Below, piece by piece: positions 16,437 through 25,416 of a stretch of 56,043 nt of DNA (positions are counted from its first letter, which is position 1; each line of letters begins with the position of its first letter). This stretch comes from a virus. The stretch is taken from positions 1 to 56,043 of the IMG/VR virus record IMGVR_UViG_3300043395_001804. The stretch is one strand, 5' to 3'. The notes beneath the pieces are model-generated. The model did no database searches, was not told the origin of the DNA, and saw only the letters and a program-made list of their open reading frames with translations. The position numbers were made by a program, and so were the translations under genes.

Positions 16437-18851
16437 CTATGCGTAGTAATTTGCTCTATTGGCTTCAAATGAAATGTTAGCACAAGACGGATCACCTTTC
16501 AAGGCATAGGTAATGTCCCAAACTCCACGGAAGATCGGTAAGTCTGCGGATTTTCCTACTTGATAGCAAGTGTAGTTGCCTTCTCCGACTCTGTAAGCTT
16601 GTATTGTAATTGCTCCACCACCAGAGCCAGTACCGGCGTTTCTACAACCTACTAGGGTTGGACAGGGTACTGGATATCCGACTCGTAGAGCTTGGCCTGT
16701 AAATTGTACATAAGTAGTAACATTTCCGAATACTTGTACGTCACTGTATTCGTAGCCCGATGTTGTTGGCTCTGCATTGTTGTTACCGTTGATGTTGAAT
16801 ACTCTAGCATCCCTGCTTGTAGTTGCTGGTACAGCGGTTGTAGCTCTACTAGCAATAAGCTGCGGTTGAATGCTTGGGAATAGTACGCTGTTCTCATTAC
16901 GTCTTAGTTTGAACTTGGTGTCGTAGGATATCCAGGTTTGAGAAGGATTGACGTTCTTCAGATACGTAGAGTCGTTAGTTGGATCGTAAGACTTGTATGG
17001 TGACGTACTAAAATTTGATGTTGGCAATCCAGGTACGTCTTTCAAAGGAGCGTTACCACCCCATGCCTGATCTATGTTTTCTGGAAAGGGAAAGTTAAGA
17101 TTGCCGAATGTTTCCAAGTGAGCATTACGTCTGCGTTCAGCAAGTGTATGTGTGTTAGCTGAGTCAACATTATCGTAATCGAATGTAGCATTTGAGGATA
17201 CGATACTGCGTTCAGGGTTACGTGGGCCTGCATCATTTGAGAATCTATTTGGATTCCAACCATCGTAAGGGTTGAATACCATATCGTACCCAGGTAGTAG
17301 AGGGCCTCGATAACCAAATACATTCTGGGCATTAGCCATGTATTCGCGTGAGATACCCCATTGATTGCCGTAGCTTTGAGGTATTGCGTTGAATACGTGT
17401 TGCTGATTCGCTACTGTTATTGGCACTTTGCCTAAGTCTGCTGGCAGTACTTGGCCGTTCCATGCAATTGAGACTGGATAGAACAATCCAGTACTTACAA
17501 ACAAAGCGTTCAAGTTGGTAATTACTAGGTACTTGAGTGTGAATGAACATTCACGATTGTAAATGTTTTCTTTGATTGAAATGTTATGCAATAAGTGTCT
17601 ACGTTCTGCTCCCGTAGCTGCTACGTCTTGAATAGCTCCACTTAGAGCATCTTTGGTCTTTAGATTGACTTCATTTTGAAATGGAAGAGTACCGGCCATA
17701 CGTTGACGACATATCGTCATCATTGCTAACCATGCCCATCCTTTCCATACACCAGGACGTACAGTGAATGTACCTTCGAATACGTTGTTCCATGTTAAGA
17801 ATCCAGAGCCTTCGAATACATCGCCACCGAGTAAGCTAGACGATACTGAGTGCGATACGTCTGCTTTGAGGATGTTTGGAAGTATTGGGTTGTCGCTCTT
17901 AATTTCTCTATCGACGATTGTGTATTCGATAGATCGTTTGTTCTTCTTGAATTTGTACTTTTGAGTACGAGTAAAGCCAAGTGGGTGTAGAGGCTCAAAG
18001 TAGTGTGTAAGTACTTGAAGCAATCTTGGAATTGCAGTTGGAGATTCTTTTAAGCGATTGACTAGAGCACCTGTACCTACAAACTCTAGTTCGCCTGTTA
18101 GGGTCATAACGGCTGTACCGTCTTCGTCTATTTCGAACTCTTGTTCTTCAGTATGAGATAGTAAGTAGTTACTTACTTGACCACCTGAGTTACTTTGTTC
18201 GGGTGCAATATCGAAGATAGTATTTATGTAGTTGTTGACAATATCTGTGATTGTCTGAGCACCTGCATAAACTCTAGTTTGTCCTGTAAGTGCTCCTTGT
18301 TCTACAGTTCTTCCACCAAGATTGTTAGAAGTTTGTTGTTCTTGTTCTGGATTATCGAAACTGCCTGATTTGGTTTTGACTGGGCCTGTAGCGATGTTGA
18401 ATACGCATCGCCATTTGCATCGTACTGCGTTGTTGCCAGCTAAAGGTTCCCATGTAAGGACTTCGGGGAATGGGCCTTCGAAGATATTGAATGGTACGTG
18501 TCGTAGAGCGTTATTTACTCCAACTGTGTTGGTTACTGCTCTACCAATTATGTTCATTTCTGTACCCATACCGTGGTAGTACAGTTTCAGTTCTTTGTTC
18601 GGTGCTTGAAGTTCTTCATGGATTTTGTCCATTTGCTTATCAACACCAGTGTACAGAGGATCAGTGACGGTTACTGTCTCTGTAGTGATGATGAAGTCTA
18701 CTTCTAGTGTACATCTTACGTACTTAACTACTAGATTGTCTTCAGTGTAGACGTTCTGTTTGTTAAGTGTTACTTTTGAAAATGCGTGAAATAAGTAGTT
18801 ACCGTATTTGACTTGTTCGTATCGACATACTGGTTGTGGTTCATCTGGCAT
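16437..18851 (-). CDS. large tail-associated protein
   Basis: 804 aa, beta-rich, no enzyme motif. The N-terminal half (YHGMGTEMNIIGRAVTNTV, NIFEGPFPEVLTWEPL, CKWRCVFNI) reads like a structural ring or baseplate-hub protein, and the C-terminal third is Asn/Ser/Thr-rich. It follows the tape measure, the usual place for distal tail or baseplate genes. The gene ends in a 30-nt spacer that is itself a copy of the purine motif and provides AAAAAGG for the next start. Confidence 0.5.
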   Translation of the reverse strand: MPDEPQPVCRYEQVKYGNYLFHAFSKVTLNKQNVYTEDNLVVKYVRCTLEVDFIITTETVTVTDPLYTGVDKQMDKIHEELQAPNKELKLYYHGMGTEMNIIGRAVTNTVGVNNALRHVPFNIFEGPFPEVLTWEPLAGNNAVRCKWRCVFNIATGPVKTKSGSFDNPEQEQQTSNNLGGRTVEQGALTGQTRVYAGAQTITDIVNNYINTIFDIAPEQSNSGGQVSNYLLSHTEEQEFEIDEDGTAVMTLTGELEFVGTGALVNRLKESPTAIPRLLQVLTHYFEPLHPLGFTRTQKYKFKKNKRSIEYTIVDREIKSDNPILPNILKADVSHSVSSSLLGGDVFEGSGFLTWNNVFEGTFTVRPGVWKGWAWLAMMTICRQRMAGTLPFQNEVNLKTKDALSGAIQDVAATGAERRHLLHNISIKENIYNRECSFTLKYLVITNLNALFVSTGLFYPVSIAWNGQVLPADLGKVPITVANQQHVFNAIPQSYGNQWGISREYMANAQNVFGYRGPLLPGYDMVFNPYDGWNPNRFSNDAGPRNPERSIVSSNATFDYDNVDSANTHTLAERRRNAHLETFGNLNFPFPENIDQAWGGNAPLKDVPGLPTSNFSTSPYKSYDPTNDSTYLKNVNPSQTWISYDTKFKLRRNENSVLFPSIQPQLIASRATTAVPATTSRDARVFNINGNNNAEPTTSGYEYSDVQVFGNVTTYVQFTGQALRVGYPVPCPTLVGCRNAGTGSGGGAITIQAYRVGEGNYTCYQVGKSADLPIFRGVWDITYALKGDPSCANISFEANRANYYA

Positions 18852-18879
18852 AGTATATTTACCTTAGTTGTTGAGTGTG

Positions 18880-21800
18880 CTATTTTCTAGGATCATTCTT
18901 CATAAACTCTTCTTCGTAATCTGGAAGTTGAGTTGATCTACCAAGTAGCCAATCCAATAAAGTGCTCATACCTTTCGCAATTGTTTGGACACCCTTTGCT
19001 AAAGGTTCAACAAATGCGTACATTAACTTGAATATAAGTGTTCCAAAAATAGTTAGCATTCTCAATAGCATAACGATTATACTTAAAGAATCTACCAGTA
19101 TTTGGATAAGTGGCCCTGCTTGATCGAAAAGGTCTACACCTAAGTTGTACAACTGTCTACTTAATAAGTTAGAAGATTGTTGGTAGTTTGCTAAAGATGC
19201 TCCTCTTGAATTTGCTATCTCCATGTTGTTGACTAAGTTTTTTAACTTATTATCAATGTCTGAAAGTATCAAGTCTGGAGAGAATGCTTCTACATTCTTT
19301 GAAGTGTTATCAGCAATTTCAGCTAAGTAAGAAGCACTTAGAGTAACTCCTGCTACTATTAGACCTACTGGGCCTGCTACTGCTCCTGCTGCTCCTGTTG
19401 CTCCAGAAGCTAGACCCATACTTGCTGCTCCTTGTGCTGCGTATCCGGCTAGCCCAATTGTTGAAGCAGTATTAGAAGCTTGTCCAAAGATTTGACCTGG
19501 GCGTACCCCACTTTTCGTAGATGCTGCTACTAAAGTCTTACCTACTGCGTTTATTGACGCTTCAGCTATTTTGAAGTTCTTGATAGCTTGGATATCAATA
19601 CCCGCATTTTGAGATAGTAGACCAATGTTGGCTCGGCTTGGTGGAATCTCTTCCCCGTCTGGGCCGAATCCTATTGGTGGATTAGTACCACCACCCCCAC
19701 CACCTTTGCCACCTTTTCCTGCGAATGGATCGAAAGCTATATTTAACGGTTGAGGTTCTCTCTCTGGTTTACCATAGAAGTTCTTTGGAGCGTTCTTTGG
19801 TCTAAATGCTTCTGGCTTGAATGTGCCTTGACCTTCTTGGTATGCGGCCATTATCTCTTCAGGGGATAGTTCTGATTCGAATGAAGCTGAAGCCATGAAC
19901 TCTTCGAACTTCTTGTCGTAGGCTATCTTAGCCATAGCGTCTAAGTCACGCTTATTTAGTTTGCCTCTGTTTGTCTCAACATAAGTCTTAGCTGCCTCAA
20001 ATGCTTCTACGTTGGCTAACTCTTTGTACTTCTTAGTAACAAAGGATTTGAATTCACGTTGGAATTGCTTAACTGTTCTATCCTCGTCCTTCTGTTGCAT
20101 TTCAAGTTCTTCGATATCCCGATCAATTTTGCCTTGTGCAAAACCACGAATAGCACTTTCAGGAATCTCAGTACGAATTGACTCTGCTATTTCGCTATAC
20201 GATTGTTGAGTCTTTTCACGTACAGTTTGTACTCTTCTCAGTACTTGGCGTAACAATCCAAGTTTTTCTTGATCTATATTTTCGGATTCTGATACTTTAT
20301 CTATGTAATCCTTAATTCTAGCTTCTAAAGTATTAGACGGATTCTCTAGGTTTGTCCTAAAACTCTTTGCGGAACTTGTTGCAGAAGCTACCTTTTCGTC
20401 CACCAACTTCTGAGTGTCTTCGAAGTCCTTGATTCGCCTACCCGCCTCAAAAGTTCTCTGGAGGGAAGAAGGAAGCGTAGATTCTTTAGCAGTAAATAGC
20501 TTTGATTCAAATGAGCGTTCAAGATTCTCTACTTGTGCTACGAGTACGCGATAGTACTCTTGCTCTGATATGAACCCTTGCATGAATTGATTGTAAGCAT
20601 CTTCGCCATCGTCGCCTTCTCCGTCATCGCCGGTTGGTGGTGCTTTGGGTGTCTTGGGTGGTTTCTTACCTCCACCACCGGACATAGCCTTATTGATGCT
20701 CTCTGCGGCTGATTGTGCAGCTTGCTCTACGTTAGTTACGATTGCATCTTTTAGCTTTTTCTTAGCATCTTTTGTCTTGGTAGCAACTACTGGTTCTGCT
20801 GGTTGACCAGGGGACTCTTGGGTGTAATTGAATAGATTGTCCTTGGCTTCAACTACTGGTTGAACTGCTTGTTCTACTTCTTTAGCTATTGGCTCTGGCT
20901 TTTCTAAAGCATTAGCTATAGATTCAGAAGCAGATGTTTGAGCGTCAACAGTCTTTAGTGGATCGGACACCGGAAATGGAATTTCTCCTTCTGTCTCTCC
21001 AAGAAGACTTGACGGCCATTTTTTTACTCGGTCAAAAGACTTTTGGTCTGATTGCTGATCCCATCGAATCGGCCCGCGAAGTACAACTGGCATTGATGTG
21101 GCTCCAAGATTCTTTAGAGCCATTGCACGATGTCGCCCTTCATGACCAGTAACTTTTGCTTTGCCGGTTTTTTGGTCAATCTCAAATCCTAGATGGGGAA
21201 GGGAACTAAACTTTTCCCCTCTCTCTAAAACTCCAGCAACAGTCTTAGTTTTTTCAGGGGAGATGTCAGCCGCCCCTTCACTTCCAAGTTTTTCTGCCAT
21301 TTGTAAAAATTGATCTGGCTGCATTCTGATTACAGTTAAACGAGACTTGTATTCAGATGCTTCTTGGTTTGCTTTTTCAATAGCTTTTGGGTCGAAGTAA
21401 TCTTCGCCTTTTACTTGTGCTTTTGTTTGTGCATTAGCTACTGAAGTCTCTGGAAAAGAAGATAAATCAGCTTTTGTTTTCTTTGAACGAGACTTTGGCT
21501 TTAGTGTTTCGGTCTGTGCTTGTTCTGTGATTGGAGATTCAGCTTCTACAACTGGAGTTTCTTCAATCGTAGATTGTTGAGTTTGGCTAGTTGACTCTTT
21601 TTCTGTATTAAAGATTAAATCATGTAAGAAACTTAGAGCGTTTACTTGGGTAGGTACGAAACTTAGGGGCTTTACTTGAGAAGGAATCTCTTGAGCTATA
21701 GACTGCTTATGCTGTCTAGCTAGTTCATTGAACTGCTGTATTTCTTTGTTCTGCTTTTCAGATGCTTCCACGCTCTTAGATAGCCTCTTAGTGTTAGCTA

Positions 21801-22407
21801 AGTCTTTACCTTTACGAATAGCTTTTGCTCGTTTATCTCTCTCAGATTCTCCTGCTTCTGTATCTTCGAAGATTTGTTCAGTTACAACTGGAGTTTGTAC
21901 TTGTTCAGTAGTTGGAGCTTGTACAGTCTCAGTACTAGCAGCTAATTGAGCTAATGCGTTCTCTCTTTCTTTCAGTAGAGACTCAAGAGCTTTAGCTACT
22001 CTTTCGTTCATACGTCTTTTATTTTGGTTAGGCTTATTGCGATTCTCTTCAATAGTTTGAAAAGACTTGCCTTTGAAGCCTACACCCTTTTGTACGTAGA
22101 GTGCTCCTTTGGACATTAAAGCTCTTAGTTCTTTACTGATTTTGACTTTAGAAGAGTCTAGCTCAGTAAGTAACTCTTTAGTATTTGCTGCTTTACCTGA
22201 TACGTACTTATCTAGTGCGGATTGCTGAGTCTTTGTCTTTGAGTCAGTTTTAGCTCTTGCTTCAGATTCAGTCTTAGACTTGAGAGCTTCGGTATCTAGC
22301 TTCTCTTGTGCTTTGCTAGGCTTGGACTCGACTTGGTTCTCGTTCTCTGGCTTCTCTGGGTTGTTGTCGCCTTTGAAGTTGATATTGATATCGATTGAGT
22401 TAGCCAT
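18880..22407 (-). CDS. tape-measure-like protein with embedded ParB/sulfiredoxin-like domain
   Basis: 1175 aa. The N-terminal ~250 residues are Lys/Glu/Gln-rich coiled coil. Residues ~345-440 contain LTVIRMQPDQFLQMAE, KAKVTGHEGRHRAMALK and MPVVLRGPI, a pattern of ParB/sulfiredoxin-like domains found in phage-ejected polyvalent proteins. Then come coiled coils (~600-830), a Gly-rich linker, and a C-terminal hydrophobic section (GLASGATGAAGAVAGPVGLI; SLSIIVMLLRMLTIFGTLIF). Length, coiled coils and hydrophobic C-terminus fit a tape measure or ejected internal protein. It follows the tail-tube-like gene. Confidence 0.65.
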   Translation of the reverse strand: MANSIDININFKGDNNPEKPENENQVESKPSKAQEKLDTEALKSKTESEARAKTDSKTKTQQSALDKYVSGKAANTKELLTELDSSKVKISKELRALMSKGALYVQKGVGFKGKSFQTIEENRNKPNQNKRRMNERVAKALESLLKERENALAQLAASTETVQAPTTEQVQTPVVTEQIFEDTEAGESERDKRAKAIRKGKDLANTKRLSKSVEASEKQNKEIQQFNELARQHKQSIAQEIPSQVKPLSFVPTQVNALSFLHDLIFNTEKESTSQTQQSTIEETPVVEAESPITEQAQTETLKPKSRSKKTKADLSSFPETSVANAQTKAQVKGEDYFDPKAIEKANQEASEYKSRLTVIRMQPDQFLQMAEKLGSEGAADISPEKTKTVAGVLERGEKFSSLPHLGFEIDQKTGKAKVTGHEGRHRAMALKNLGATSMPVVLRGPIRWDQQSDQKSFDRVKKWPSSLLGETEGEIPFPVSDPLKTVDAQTSASESIANALEKPEPIAKEVEQAVQPVVEAKDNLFNYTQESPGQPAEPVVATKTKDAKKKLKDAIVTNVEQAAQSAAESINKAMSGGGGKKPPKTPKAPPTGDDGEGDDGEDAYNQFMQGFISEQEYYRVLVAQVENLERSFESKLFTAKESTLPSSLQRTFEAGRRIKDFEDTQKLVDEKVASATSSAKSFRTNLENPSNTLEARIKDYIDKVSESENIDQEKLGLLRQVLRRVQTVREKTQQSYSEIAESIRTEIPESAIRGFAQGKIDRDIEELEMQQKDEDRTVKQFQREFKSFVTKKYKELANVEAFEAAKTYVETNRGKLNKRDLDAMAKIAYDKKFEEFMASASFESELSPEEIMAAYQEGQGTFKPEAFRPKNAPKNFYGKPEREPQPLNIAFDPFAGKGGKGGGGGGTNPPIGFGPDGEEIPPSRANIGLLSQNAGIDIQAIKNFKIAEASINAVGKTLVAASTKSGVRPGQIFGQASNTASTIGLAGYAAQGAASMGLASGATGAAGAVAGPVGLIVAGVTLSASYLAEIADNTSKNVEAFSPDLILSDIDNKLKNLVNNMEIANSRGASLANYQQSSNLLSRQLYNLGVDLFDQAGPLIQILVDSLSIIVMLLRMLTIFGTLIFKLMYAFVEPLAKGVQTIAKGMSTLLDWLLGRSTQLPDYEEEFMKNDPRK

Positions 22408-22440
22408 GAGTCTGTCCGAGAATGCAAGAAGTGTTTCGGT

Positions 22441-22474
22441 AAAAGCAAATAGCCTAGCACTGGGCTAGGCTATT
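22441..22474 (-). terminator. hairpin terminator between tail tube and tape measure
   Basis: An 11-bp perfect stem (AATAGCCTAGC at 22448-22458 with 22464-22474) with a 5-nt loop, followed leftward by a weak T-rich stretch. It could lower transcription of the tape-measure gene relative to the abundant tail tube. Confidence 0.6.
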
Positions 22475-22506
22475 ATGATCTGTTTCTGTGGATTGTGCAA
22501 GAAACA

Positions 22507-23052
22507 TTACGGAGCTTGAGCAGCTACAGTGTAGTAGCTCATAGCTGCATCGCATGGCGGGAACGATCCAGCAGGATAGCCTGATGGGATAACTCCAGTT
22601 GACCAAGATGGAAGAATGTGCATTGTGATTGGGATTCTTCGCAAGCTTGATGCAAACTTAACCGCAACTGGATCGGTTGCCAGTACTGCTTTACCGAATG
22701 TGATCGAGTTGTACGCTACGTCTGCGGAGGTTCCAGCACAAGGGGTAAGAATCAATGAAGAAGCAAAGCTGCTAATCAGTTGCCCTGCATGACTTTTAAC
22801 TGCCCCGTCTACAATTGGGCTGTTCCCAGACCATCCCCAAATCAAATTGGTGATTGCTGCAAAGTTTGCCTCAGTTAGAACGAATCGAATCGACATATCG
22901 ATACCTTGGTGAACTGCGTCAACAAGTCCTCGATACTGGTCAACTCGGATCTCTTCTTGGATACGATTGAAAGACAGTTCGAAACCATCTTCAGTAGTTC
23001 CAAGTGGTAATGCGTTAAACGTAGCGGAATACGCACCTGCAATGAATGTCAT
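22507..23052 (-). CDS. major tail tube protein-like
   Basis: 181 aa, beta-rich with an N-terminus typical for tube proteins (FIAGAYSATFNALPLGTTEDGFELSFNRIQEEIRVDQY). It lies directly upstream of the tape measure, with a terminator-like hairpin after it, as for highly expressed tail tubes. No other domain is visible. Assignment by place, size and fold character. Confidence 0.65.
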   Translation of the reverse strand: MTFIAGAYSATFNALPLGTTEDGFELSFNRIQEEIRVDQYRGLVDAVHQGIDMSIRFVLTEANFAAITNLIWGWSGNSPIVDGAVKSHAGQLISSFASSLILTPCAGTSADVAYNSITFGKAVLATDPVAVKFASSLRRIPITMHILPSWSTGVIPSGYPAGSFPPCDAAMSYYTVAAQAP

Positions 23053-23612
23053 AGTGTCCTAAGCTCCTGTTCCAATTGTAGTTGGTTTCTAACGGTTTTG
23101 CGTTGTTTGAGCATTGTACTGAACTCTTGAATCTTTGTCAAAAGTTTGTCAATGTCCTCAACACTGGTTGGGATATCGGATGTTGGCAACTCTTTCTTGA
23201 TCCCTTCGATCTGTGCCTTGAACGAGTTTTGGGGATCTTCTTCGTCCTCAAAGTCAACGGTTTTCATAAACTCTTCAAGAGAGCCTAGCTCCTGCCTAGC
23301 CAAGTTCGTCTTTTGATTCGACTCCAACCATTGATTGCATTTGTAGCACGTAGATGCTTCTGGGTATGTCGTAACAACTCTTGCTTTTGACGAAGAATTA
23401 CAAGCTGTTACCCATTCCTGTCCTGGGGTCATCTTCAAAGCAAAACTGGTTCCGTTCTTGCTGTAAAGTTTATGAGTGGGTGCTTGCTCTTTTGGGAGCA
23501 GCAAGCAAATACTAACTAACTGAGTCATTACCGCACTTTCGCAGCATTCAGCCAGTCGTTGGGACGGGTGGTAAGTGTCTTTGTTGCACTTCGAACATCG
23601 GAATTTGAACAT
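23049..23612 (-). CDS. zinc-ribbon protein in neck/tail module
   Basis: About 187 aa from ATG 23612 (MFKFRCSKCNKDTYHP), preceded by AGAAGGA. Two Cys pairs are visible: CSKC near the N-terminus with ECC, and CYKCNQWL around residue 85. The C-terminal half is acidic and helical (DIDKLLTKIQEFSTMLKQRK). Overlaps the tail-tube start by 4 nt. Function unknown; may be a chaperone or tail completion factor. Confidence 0.6.
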   Translation of the reverse strand: MFKFRCSKCNKDTYHPSQRLAECCESAVMTQLVSICLLLPKEQAPTHKLYSKNGTSFALKMTPGQEWVTACNSSSKARVVTTYPEASTCYKCNQWLESNQKTNLARQELGSLEEFMKTVDFEDEEDPQNSFKAQIEGIKKELPTSDIPTSVEDIDKLLTKIQEFSTMLKQRKTVRNQLQLEQELRTL

Positions 23613-23626
23613 GAGGCATATCCTTC

Positions 23627-23682
23627 TATGCAATGTGGAATTTATTACGGTCGGCAACTAGCTAATAAATTCAGCATTGCAC
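23627..23682. repeat. paired TGCAATG elements forming a hairpin
   Basis: Two TGCAATG elements face each other (23627-23647 and, inverted, 23663-23682) with a 15-nt spacer. Together they form a long stem (about 18 of 20 positions match). The inverted copy overlaps the 3' end of the 23671-24279 gene. Confidence 0.8.
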
Positions 23683-24279
23683 GCCATAGATCCTGGAGGG
23701 GGAAAGGAAACGTCCGGTGTAGGTGTGGCCTGCCGGTCGGTCGGAGTCGCTCATATCGGCAGACGAGAAGTAATCAGCTTGTCTAGGCATTGGTTCTGCA
23801 TCTGCTCCTATGTATTCGAATCCATCGATAATGTCTACACCATCAGTAAGAATATCATATATTCTATTACTATATGGTTTATAATTCTTTCTTAGGTACT
23901 CTTGAACTACCATATTCTTACTACTGTTTGTTCTACTTATAGTAGTAATTACTAAATCTTTAATTAGATTTAGAGAAGTATATTCATCGTTCATGTAACT
24001 AATAAGACGATCTGTAGGTGCTAATCTAGTTCTAGCACCGCATACTACGTCAAAGCCTACTCTATCATAGACATAGTTCTTAGGCCCACCTTCTGATCTT
24101 ACTTCTGCGTAGTTCGATCTTGACTGAGGATGGATAAGAATGAAGAACTGTCCAACTGTTGGGGGAGGCTGGTCGTATGCAGTTACGTAGATGCAATCTT
24201 TGTTGAGTTTGGGAATGTCCATCAATGGAGAGTCACAGAGCACGTTCTTGACTAATTCTAGTATTGTCTTCTCAAACAT
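23671..24279 (-). CDS. neck / head-tail connector-like protein
   Basis: 202 aa. Sequence such as LVKNVLCDSPLMDIPKL, GQFFILIHPQSRS and YVYDRVGFDVVCGARTRLAP is beta-rich and fits head-tail completion proteins by place (between a gp10-like gene and the tail tube). The last residues (GRFLSPSRIYGVQC) overlap both a purine motif and the inverted TGCAATG element. Family not certain. Confidence 0.5.
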   Translation of the reverse strand: MFEKTILELVKNVLCDSPLMDIPKLNKDCIYVTAYDQPPPTVGQFFILIHPQSRSNYAEVRSEGGPKNYVYDRVGFDVVCGARTRLAPTDRLISYMNDEYTSLNLIKDLVITTISRTNSSKNMVVQEYLRKNYKPYSNRIYDILTDGVDIIDGFEYIGADAEPMPRQADYFSSADMSDSDRPAGHTYTGRFLSPSRIYGVQC

Positions 24280-24289
24280 TTATCTTTCC

Positions 24290-24922
24290 TTATTCCAGAG
24301 AACCAGGGGGTGCAGGGGGTGGTAACTCTCTTAGTTGTTTTCTTCTGTCATACTCTTGTCTGACACGTTCAATTCTTCGTCTAGCTGCTTGTCTACGTTT
24401 GACTTCTCTTCTGTTCCAGTAGTTGGATAGAACTGGAAGAGACTTTTGAATTGCATCTGAAATCAAAGCTTCATCAGCTACGAAGATTTGTCGTTTTCTG
24501 TCTACGTCATCTGCATAAGGAACTGTTACCTCAAAGTGAATCGACTCAAGGTCTACCCTAACTATCTGGTCTTTGTTTCGTGGAACATAGACACCATTAC
24601 GAAACCATCCTGGTTTGAGGGCTTCAAGTAATCGTCTAGTTCTGATGTTGATTGCAATAGCACCAGCATATCGGTAATTGAGTCGTTTCTTCAGGTCTAT
24701 GGTCTTTTGGCTAAGCGGTTTCCATCTGTTACCATAGCTGTCAACTGCTTCCATTCTCCGATATGCTGGTACTCTTGCTTTCTGTAAAAAGGCTTGGTAG
24801 TTGAGCTTGACTACGTTGTATAGGATCAAGTTCAACGCAAAGTACTTGAATGCGTCATCCATTTTGTGTGGCTCTACACCACCTTCATGAGCTAGCAAAT
24901 CAAGTACGTGTCTTACAGCCAT
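24290..24922 (-). CDS. HK97 gp10 / Mu gpG-like virion morphogenesis protein
   Basis: 210 aa. The core GNRWKPLSQKTIDLKKRLNYR and TRRLLEALKPG is the W-x-P-L-S...TL-K...G-L--S pattern of head-tail joining proteins (Mu gpG, HK97 gp10-like). The C-terminus is Arg-rich and then Pro-rich. It overlaps the upstream connector gene by 10 nt. Confidence 0.65.
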   Translation of the reverse strand: MAVRHVLDLLAHEGGVEPHKMDDAFKYFALNLILYNVVKLNYQAFLQKARVPAYRRMEAVDSYGNRWKPLSQKTIDLKKRLNYRYAGAIAINIRTRRLLEALKPGWFRNGVYVPRNKDQIVRVDLESIHFEVTVPYADDVDRKRQIFVADEALISDAIQKSLPVLSNYWNRREVKRRQAARRRIERVRQEYDRRKQLRELPPPAPPGSLE

Positions 24923-25413
24923 AGGAACGGGATCATTCTGCTTAGGAACTGATTTCCAACAGTACGGTTAGAAGTGATTACGTCAACTCGGATTGGACTG
25001 TATGGGAAACGATTATCAGAGGATACGTTCTGGAATACTACTAAAGTATTACCTGAACGTGGTAGTTCTGATAGGAATGCGTCACCAGTTGCAATTTGGT
25101 CTAAGTCGGTAAGTGCTTCTACGTATTGTTCTGCGTACAGTGAAGGATTACCTCTACGAATAGATAAGAGATAGCAACCGATGATAGTTGCTATCTCTCT
25201 AATTCTTGGAGAGTCTTTCAGGTTGATATCATCGAAGCTCTTATTGAGTACTTGTTTGATTCGACCTGTAGCTCGTTCGCAAATTTCGTAGATGACTTCA
25301 TCATTGTCAGCAACATCGTCTGTATGGAGCAATGATCCATCTTCCGAGATAAGTCTTTGAATCTCGTCTTCGGAAGTAAACAGATACGGATATCTCTGAC
25401 CTGATAGCGTCAT
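24913..25413 (-). CDS. head-tail connector (gp6/DUF1320-like)
   Basis: 166 aa, mostly helical at the N-terminus (LFTSEDEIQRLISEDG, ICERATGRIKQVL, RIREIATIIGCYLLSIRRG). This matches small adaptor proteins that bind under the portal. It is directly downstream of the major capsid gene. The family name is tentative. Confidence 0.6.
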   Translation of the reverse strand: MTLSGQRYPYLFTSEDEIQRLISEDGSLLHTDDVADNDEVIYEICERATGRIKQVLNKSFDDINLKDSPRIREIATIIGCYLLSIRRGNPSLYAEQYVEALTDLDQIATGDAFLSELPRSGNTLVVFQNVSSDNRFPYSPIRVDVITSNRTVGNQFLSRMIPFLWL

Positions 25414-25416
25414 AGG

